This document shows, in pieces, positions 58,002 through 64,000 of a stretch of 64,000 nucleotides of DNA. Each line of letters opens with the position of its first letter. Within the stretch, counting starts at the first letter, position 1. Origin of the DNA: Patiria miniata. Taxonomy: Eukaryota > Echinodermata > Asteroidea > Valvatida > Asterinidae. Location: positions 9,118,632-9,182,631 of the forward strand of contig NW_024037047.1 of assembly GCF_015706575.1 (NCBI RefSeq). Reading direction: 5' to 3'. The notes under the pieces are model-generated. The model was given only the letters and a program-made list of their open reading frames with translations. It was not told the origin of the DNA and searched no databases. Position numbers and translations under genes: made by a program.

Positions 58002-61000
58002 CTAAGTTGCCAAGTTTAGAAATTGTGACAACGTTAGCAGAGTTGAGGCGTAGGTGTAGGCGGCCGACGACCAGAACGGGAAGACGCTGTTACTGTAGCC
58101 TGGGAACTCAGTGGGTGTTTGGTGCCCGAAGTGCGGCTCTTGGACCATCTTCTTGTACTGCTCATGTGGTACTACACCGGACATGGCCAGCACCACACTA
58201 CTGTCAAGATCGATGTGCGTGTCGTTCAGTGGGATCTTGGTCCCGTTGACGTACTCCAAGAAGTTGATTGGGTAGTAGAAAGGCATCGTCTGTGCAATGA
58301 CAGAATAATTTGTAAGAGGATTATTGACAACTGACTTTCAAACATTTTGCAGAGATAGAGGGACAGTCAGATTGGGAAGAAACTATTGGCCTATAAAACA
58401 AATTATGGACCATTCGAGATGGACAGTTCGGGATATTAAAGTATCCAATACATTATTGTATTGGCATTCCCCGGTTTGTTCTAATTTGGAACGGTACTTT
58501 AGCGATTTTCTAATTTGCTAAACTGCACAAGAATTGTCATCAATGTTTCTGTTTATGTTGTCGGTTGCAGACAAAGGCATTGAACAACTTCATTTTGTAC
58601 CATCCAAGTTCTTGCGATCTGGATACACACAAGATGTCCACAACCTCCATGGAAGATGTCAAAAACCTTAAGACAATTCATCATCAGCGAAGGAAATCCT
58701 GAAAAGGGGAAGGACATCACAAGATCTTCGTTTAACTAGAAACTTACACTAGTGCCTTTGACCGAGCCCGAGAAGAACGCATTGAGAGGCTTGTAGTCAT
58801 CACTCAGGATGAACTCAGCCAGCCACGACACTGCTTGATCCACCACACGAATCACGTCAACCGGGGTATCTGTAGAGGAAAAAAGAACCGATACGCTAAG
58901 TTAAGTAGAAGCAGCAGCAACAACAGCAGTAGCAACAGGATCAGCAACAGCAGCTTGTGTGTGCGGTTGCTGCAAATGTACAGGTATTCAGCAACTATCA
59001 CTGGCCACTCACTCTGATACAATGCGGCCAAACAATGGCCCAACTTCGGCAAACATTCAGCCAGTCAGCTCCGGCCCGAACTCAATCGTCCAAAATAACA
59101 AGCCCTCTTGCAATCTTACCAGCTACCAAGGCAGTAGATTTCTTAATACTTTAATGACTGTCAGAGCAATTTTCTTGCAATCTTTCTTTTTAGTTGAAAA
59201 CATAGTCAGTAAAATTAACCTTTTGCCCAAGTCAACTGCCCCGTTACTTCGTCCTGAGTTGTCCATGTAGCAATCAGTGTATTGACAGCCATGGATGTGG
59301 TGAATAGGCGATCGTCGGCGCTGTTCTGTACAAATCAAAAACATCATAAGACTTTTAAAAAAATCAGCAGTTTGGCTCGATTTGTCTCTTGAGGTTCGGC
59401 AATCGAGAACCCTCTCTTATCATTGAGCCAATCACCATGACTCACCTTCGGTTTTCCCTCCCACGTCTCGTCGGCTCCGCCCAAGAAATCATCAAAGTAA
59501 GCCCACTTGCCTCCTTCCGTCTTCGCCTCTGCCAAAATATCGGTGGTCACCCGCGACTGAAGCACCTCGTTCAACTGCTCGTACACCAATCTTCATTAAT
59601 TAAAGAGAATATAATGCCCTATCAGTGGCTGCAGGTTAAAATGTTTGCCTTTACAAGACGGTTACAGCAGCAAATGATCTACACGGTTTTTTTTAATGAG
59701 GTGCACGGTCTTTATGCCTTCAAGTTCTCATTTTCCCCTCTGTAAATCAAAGGTGTATGGTTGCACTCTTGAACTCTGTGCACGACCTTAAGAGGGTGCT
59801 GTTTACCCTAGGGAGGAGATTGAGTTAAGGGCACTTTATAATTCGTTGGAACACACAAACTGTTTTACTCAAGAAGTCTTACTTTGTTGATGCGCGTGCG
59901 ACGATAAGAATCAATGCATACCAGGGGAGTGTCCTACACAGACAGCAGTGACTGGCATTTTAACTGTTGAGGGGGTAAGACAACTTTACCTGAGTGATGG
60001 GAACGCAGGTAAGTCCCCTCTAGCAATTCGGTTGGCTATCAGGAACCTGGTGCGAGCTACGAACCAGTAGAAGTTGTAGCGAGACGGGTAGTAAGTCAGA
60101 GCTAGGTCTGGCCGGCTAGTCATCGTGCCACTCTCGATGACCCACGCGATAAAACTCGTCGTGTTCTCGTACACCATCTGTAGACGTACGTGGAAAAAAA
60201 TCCCGAGGTGTACATTAACAAACAACATGTGCCAATATTGTTTGCACATTTGTCATACCGAAACCAAAGCGAGGCTAAACTTGCAGAACATGGGCTCCTT
60301 CATGCATGTATCCTGCATGACTGTTAAGTAAGAATCCATAATGGCTCAAGCTTGCCAGTTCAGTCTCTCTCTGAATGATAAATTATGAGTGTAAATGCAA
60401 ATCGTTAAGAATAAATGTAATGTTCCCAATGAAATCGGTGTTAAAATTGAGTAAAAAGTAGAATTATCGTCCATCCTAATCTACACAGTTTTGACATTGC
60501 TCTTTTCGTTGTTGTGACTTAACTGTTAGGCACAGACAACATAATGTATCAAGATTTTGCTTTCAAAGAACGGGCAAGATAAGTGGGCCAAACTTAATTG
60601 AACCACCTTTAAAAAATCCGAGAATTCGCTTCAAGACTGACCCTGGTATCTGCGTCGAACCACGTTTTTGTTTCAAACATATTCTCCAGCAGAGCCGCAT
60701 TGACACCGTAGATGACATTTGCGGCCACCGTAGAATCCACGTTGTTGATGTTGAACGGCATGCTGACGCCCTCATTGTGTCGCACGCGCTCCTCCGTTAG
60801 GTTTTGAATCTGCCGCCGAAATCAACAGAAACTTGAGTAATTCAAATGTTATTCAGTACTCAGCAGTTTGACTTTGAGGAAAATATCAACGAACGATAAG
60901 GGTATAGAACAACCAATTCTTACCCATGTAGTCACCAAGGAAACAGGCTTTCCTTCGTCGTTTGCCTTTTCAAGAAACCCGTGGGCGTAGTAATACGTCC

Positions 61001-62752
61001 TGGGATCGATCACGTTGGCTAAGTCGTCTGATAGAGGGCGGTATGCATACGTCTTGAGAAGCTCGAACGCCGAGTCTGTGTTTGTGTTGTTGGACTCCCA
61101 CAGCTGGTAGAGGACGGGGTAGCGTTTGCTGAGCTGCTTCAGGAGGCTGCCCAAGCCAATGTTGACGAATGTGTCGTCAAAATCCGCGGGAATCTTGAAG
61201 GCGGGAAAAAGTTCCTGCCTGGAAATTCAAACAGCAAAACTGAGGTCGTATCATCAGACGGCAGTCGACATTACAAACTGTGGCTTCTGTTGAGACTGTA
61301 GGCCTGTCATATTAGTGCGCGGACGCCCTAATGCTACAGTCTGAAACTCTTACAAAGAATATAGGGGAAGGGGTCATGCAGTGGCACATAGTAGTTGCTA
61401 CCACCTCGTCATAACTGCCTAATTCATGTGGGAACAAGTGAATAATATCTTCATAAGCCATGCATAGATCATCAAATTCTTTTCTAGTATGCTAGTATTA
61501 TCTCAGAGAAGAAAATAATGACATCTGTCATCTTACCTCGCGCCTTGGAGGAATTTGAGGAGTTCGCAGACCTCAGACGAAGGGCCGAGAATGCTGCATA
61601 CTTTCTCGATCAAGTCCCACGGCAGATCGTCGTCAAGGAGACTGATGATGGAAATGATGTTCGTGGGTTGGCTCACCCAAAGACCACTGGAGTGGTTCAA
61701 CGTCTTGGGGAAAATAAAAAAGGATGTCAGTAGTGTGACGCCAGGCCCGGCTGCTCATCTTTAGCTTCAACGTTGACCTATACGTTTACCTCCTAGCCAA
61801 GATCCCTAGAAGATGTTTCAGGAGAAACCAACCAAGTACCAAGTACCAAGTATACATCTGTTAACTTCATTTTATGTGTGGTAAATCGACAAACAGACAT
61901 CCACCGAAAACCTCTGATACAGAGAAACCTGCCGATTCGCTTCCACTATTAAAGTATAATAACACGTGCACAAAATGCACACGCTTGGCCTTAGCGGGAA
62001 ATATTATATTTACATTGAAATCCATTGCCGGATCATGACACTTTTTTTTGAAAAACGACAGGCTCCTTGATCCGTGTTGAAATGTTGAATGGTTAGATCC
62101 CCATTTTGGACGAAGTTTTACTCAAACAATTTCAAGTTTAGGGCTAAATTACTATCGAATTGTGTCTAGGTGTCGGATGGTAGCAGCAAGGGGAAAGTGA
62201 AAAGGGTATTGTTTTGTTTATATTTCTCAGGCTTTTTTGGAATGTATACGTGAACCCCATGATTTGAATGACCCCTGCTCCTTATTAAACGTTTACCTGC
62301 GGCCAGAAGTCGACAGCCCCGTTCCCCGGCGGGCTGTTTTTATCATGGTGGGAGTTGATAAGCTCCAAGGCGCGTTTCATCGGCTCGTCACCAGGTACTG
62401 GGGCTCCTTTCCCGTACTGTCCCGCCTCCAGAAGGCAAATTGTCACCCATGCCGTAGCGAAGGCGTTGTTGTCGAACACACCGACTTGACGGAAGCCTGC
62501 TATCCACGGCTTGCCGTACGTGTTGATGCGGATGTTGCTCTCGTACACTCCCCGGTCTTTAGCCCAAAAGACCGGCGGGACGTAAGCGTGACTCCGCTGG
62601 ACCTGTAGCCCGGCAATACGCCGATTCAGCTCCCCAATCGTGTGCTCAATGTCACGGTCATGATCCACAGAGGTACCGTATAAACTTCCAACCATTTTGG
62701 AAACCAGTAGTGCCACAATAAAGCTCACCGCAACCCGAACCGATTGAAACAT
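58002..62752 (-). CDS. nine-exon secreted/anchored 644-aa protein, unknown family
   Basis: Coding exons, 5' to 3' on the minus strand: 62297-62752, 61537-61703, 60924-61218, 60642-60809, 59990-60177, 59446-59590, 59220-59325, 58748-58869 and 58002-58289. All are GT-AG and phases agree throughout (1935 nt, 644 aa plus stop). The first ~26 residues (MFQSVRVAVSFIVALLVSKM) form a signal peptide or signal anchor; an upstream in-frame ATG at 62869 is less likely. The rest is extracellular-looking, with several N-glycosylation sequons (LNHS, QNLT, NGT, NDT). Motifs include FDNNAFATAWVTICLLEA, DDRLFTTSMAVNTLIATW and FWSSAAYTYASTLL. These repeated aromatic helical hairpins suggest an all-helical toroid, an inference only. 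No catalytic motif recognised. The donor of exon 7 (GTTAAT) is weak. Confidence 0.85.
58905..58950 (+). repeat. CAG/AGC-rich trinucleotide tract
   Basis: An imperfect run of AGC/CAA/CAG triplets lies in an intron of the nine-exon gene, just upstream (in gene orientation) of exon 8. It is intronic, so it does not encode glutamine in that gene. Confidence 0.6.
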
Positions 62753-64000
62753 GATTAAGTTTTCCACCACAAAGTATATATGTAAGAATAATGTTTCCTG
62801 TAAGTTTGGATTATCAGAAAAGAATACTGTATTGTTATTGTGTTCATGTACAGAGGAACTGTAGGTCATGTTATCTTATTTTGTACAGAAGGTAGGCGTG
62901 TAACACAATGGACTTGAACCATTTGCAAGCGGACAAAGTTCACATGAAAACGTGACTATTATTTGATGTTTGTTCATGCGAATCATAATTGCTCTTAGGT
63001 TAGGCCTATATGCAATAGCAGGGGCCTAGCAAGGTCATTTTTATTGGGGGTAAACATTTCTTGAAAAGGGCACTGAAATTTGACACCATGCCTCATTTTT
63101 TATCCAGATTAAAAGAATCATCTCCATTTTGACCTGTATTGCCTTTTATGCAATCCTTGAAATGTACTTTGTGTTCCATTCACCTTTATTATTTAATTTT
63201 CATAATTGCCATTTTTAAGGGCGTTTTGGTGCCCTTTTGGTTTTTATGCTTATACACATTTATATAATCATGAGCAAAACTGTGATGTCATTCAAGGCAG
63301 AACGTTCACTTTCACATCTGCTTCAGCATAAAAAAGTCGCCAGAGTTATGTGGTTTGCTGAAAGATGTGTCCCTAGGGGAGTGACATCACGGCAACAGCG
63401 CCCTCACTTGTCAGGAAAAACATGAAACATTTTAAATGTTTACAAAATGTGTACTTTGCACAATTTTTACAAAAAAGGATGGCTCATATAGGTTTTTTTT
63501 TTATACAGTTCAGAGGAATGGATATTGCTACAAATAAGCACCAATATAAAATTCATTTTACGGACACTTTATAAACCTTCAAATCGACTCTAATTAAGTA
63601 TGCATACACTTTGGTGGAGTCAATTCAAATGAATGTCACAATTGAAACAGAACTACATTAAAAAAAAAAAGTTTACTTTTTGCTTTTATTACACTACAAA
63701 CATTTATCATTAAGCATTCTTATACCAAAAATGATTTAAATCACGACTATTTTGCCAAAAAACAACACAATTAATTATTCATAAATGGTCATCTTTAAGA
63801 GAGTATGGCTCTAAAATCAATAATTTCGAGGATTTTTCCGAAATGTATTGATTTCAATCTATTTTGTTGATTGTATTACATTTAAATCCTATTGTCTAAT
63901 TTGTTGTGAGCATTTCTGGATATTGAGAAGCCCCTTTTTTTGTACTATGCTTGTGAAGTCAGTCATCAAAGATAATAATATTTTAGTCATTCCAAACTTC
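62753..64000. other. upstream of the nine-exon gene, no gene seen
   Basis: AT-rich DNA containing the promoter region of the minus-strand gene. A short non-coding first exon may lie here. No reliable coding or repeat feature. Confidence 0.4.

Noticed and set aside
58835-59052. Serine/asparagine- or leucine-rich frames over the CAG tract
   Set aside because: Trinucleotide-repeat artefacts within an intron and overlapping exon 8 of the minus-strand gene.

Overview
This is a eukaryotic, invertebrate-metazoan window. It has spliced genes with GT-AG introns, long AT-rich intergenic DNA, many short inverted-repeat elements, a LINE fragment and an exact 500-N scaffold gap (14063-14562). The repeat style and gene structure fit a marine deuterostome such as an echinoderm or hemichordate. 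That placement is a guess: no marker gene fixes the species.

Left end (1-7.8 kb): AT-rich DNA holding a MITE and two further inverted repeats, followed by a decayed C2H2 zinc-finger/coiled-coil gene (2199-7307, +). A 5'-truncated LINE sits in its second recognisable exon. One orphan exon candidate lies on the minus strand at 7505-7643.

7.85-14.06 kb: about 40 tandem copies of a ~152-bp unit. On the minus strand each unit carries a tRNA-like head (A box, D stem, B box) and an AT-rich tail. A ~1.8-kb block of units is itself duplicated in tandem, and the array runs into the gap.

16.86-19.61 kb: a four-exon minus-strand gene for a 237-residue protein of unknown function, assembled here with all splice phases consistent.

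22.3-52.9 kb: the main feature of the window. Seven neighbouring genes each have one uninterrupted coding exon (289-734 aa) for a basic, Ser/Arg/Pro-rich, apparently disordered protein. In most of them a good splice acceptor lies just upstream of the start, implying 5'-UTR introns. They lie on both strands in the order +, -, -, +, +, -, +. Two share a near-identical C-terminal Cys motif (HSVDCPxC-x11-CPPNxP), a third ends in CPPNSP, and several carry RSxxDL-type short motifs. They look like an old, fast-diverging local gene family with no function I can name. Between them lie three pogo-like TA-flanked MITEs, a TTAA-flanked MITE, a mariner-like 677-bp element and two histone-type stem-loop look-alikes.

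57.98-62.75 kb: a nine-exon minus-strand gene for a 644-residue secreted or membrane-anchored protein of unknown family, complete from signal sequence to stop and poly(A) signal. The remaining stretches hold nothing I can support as genes.
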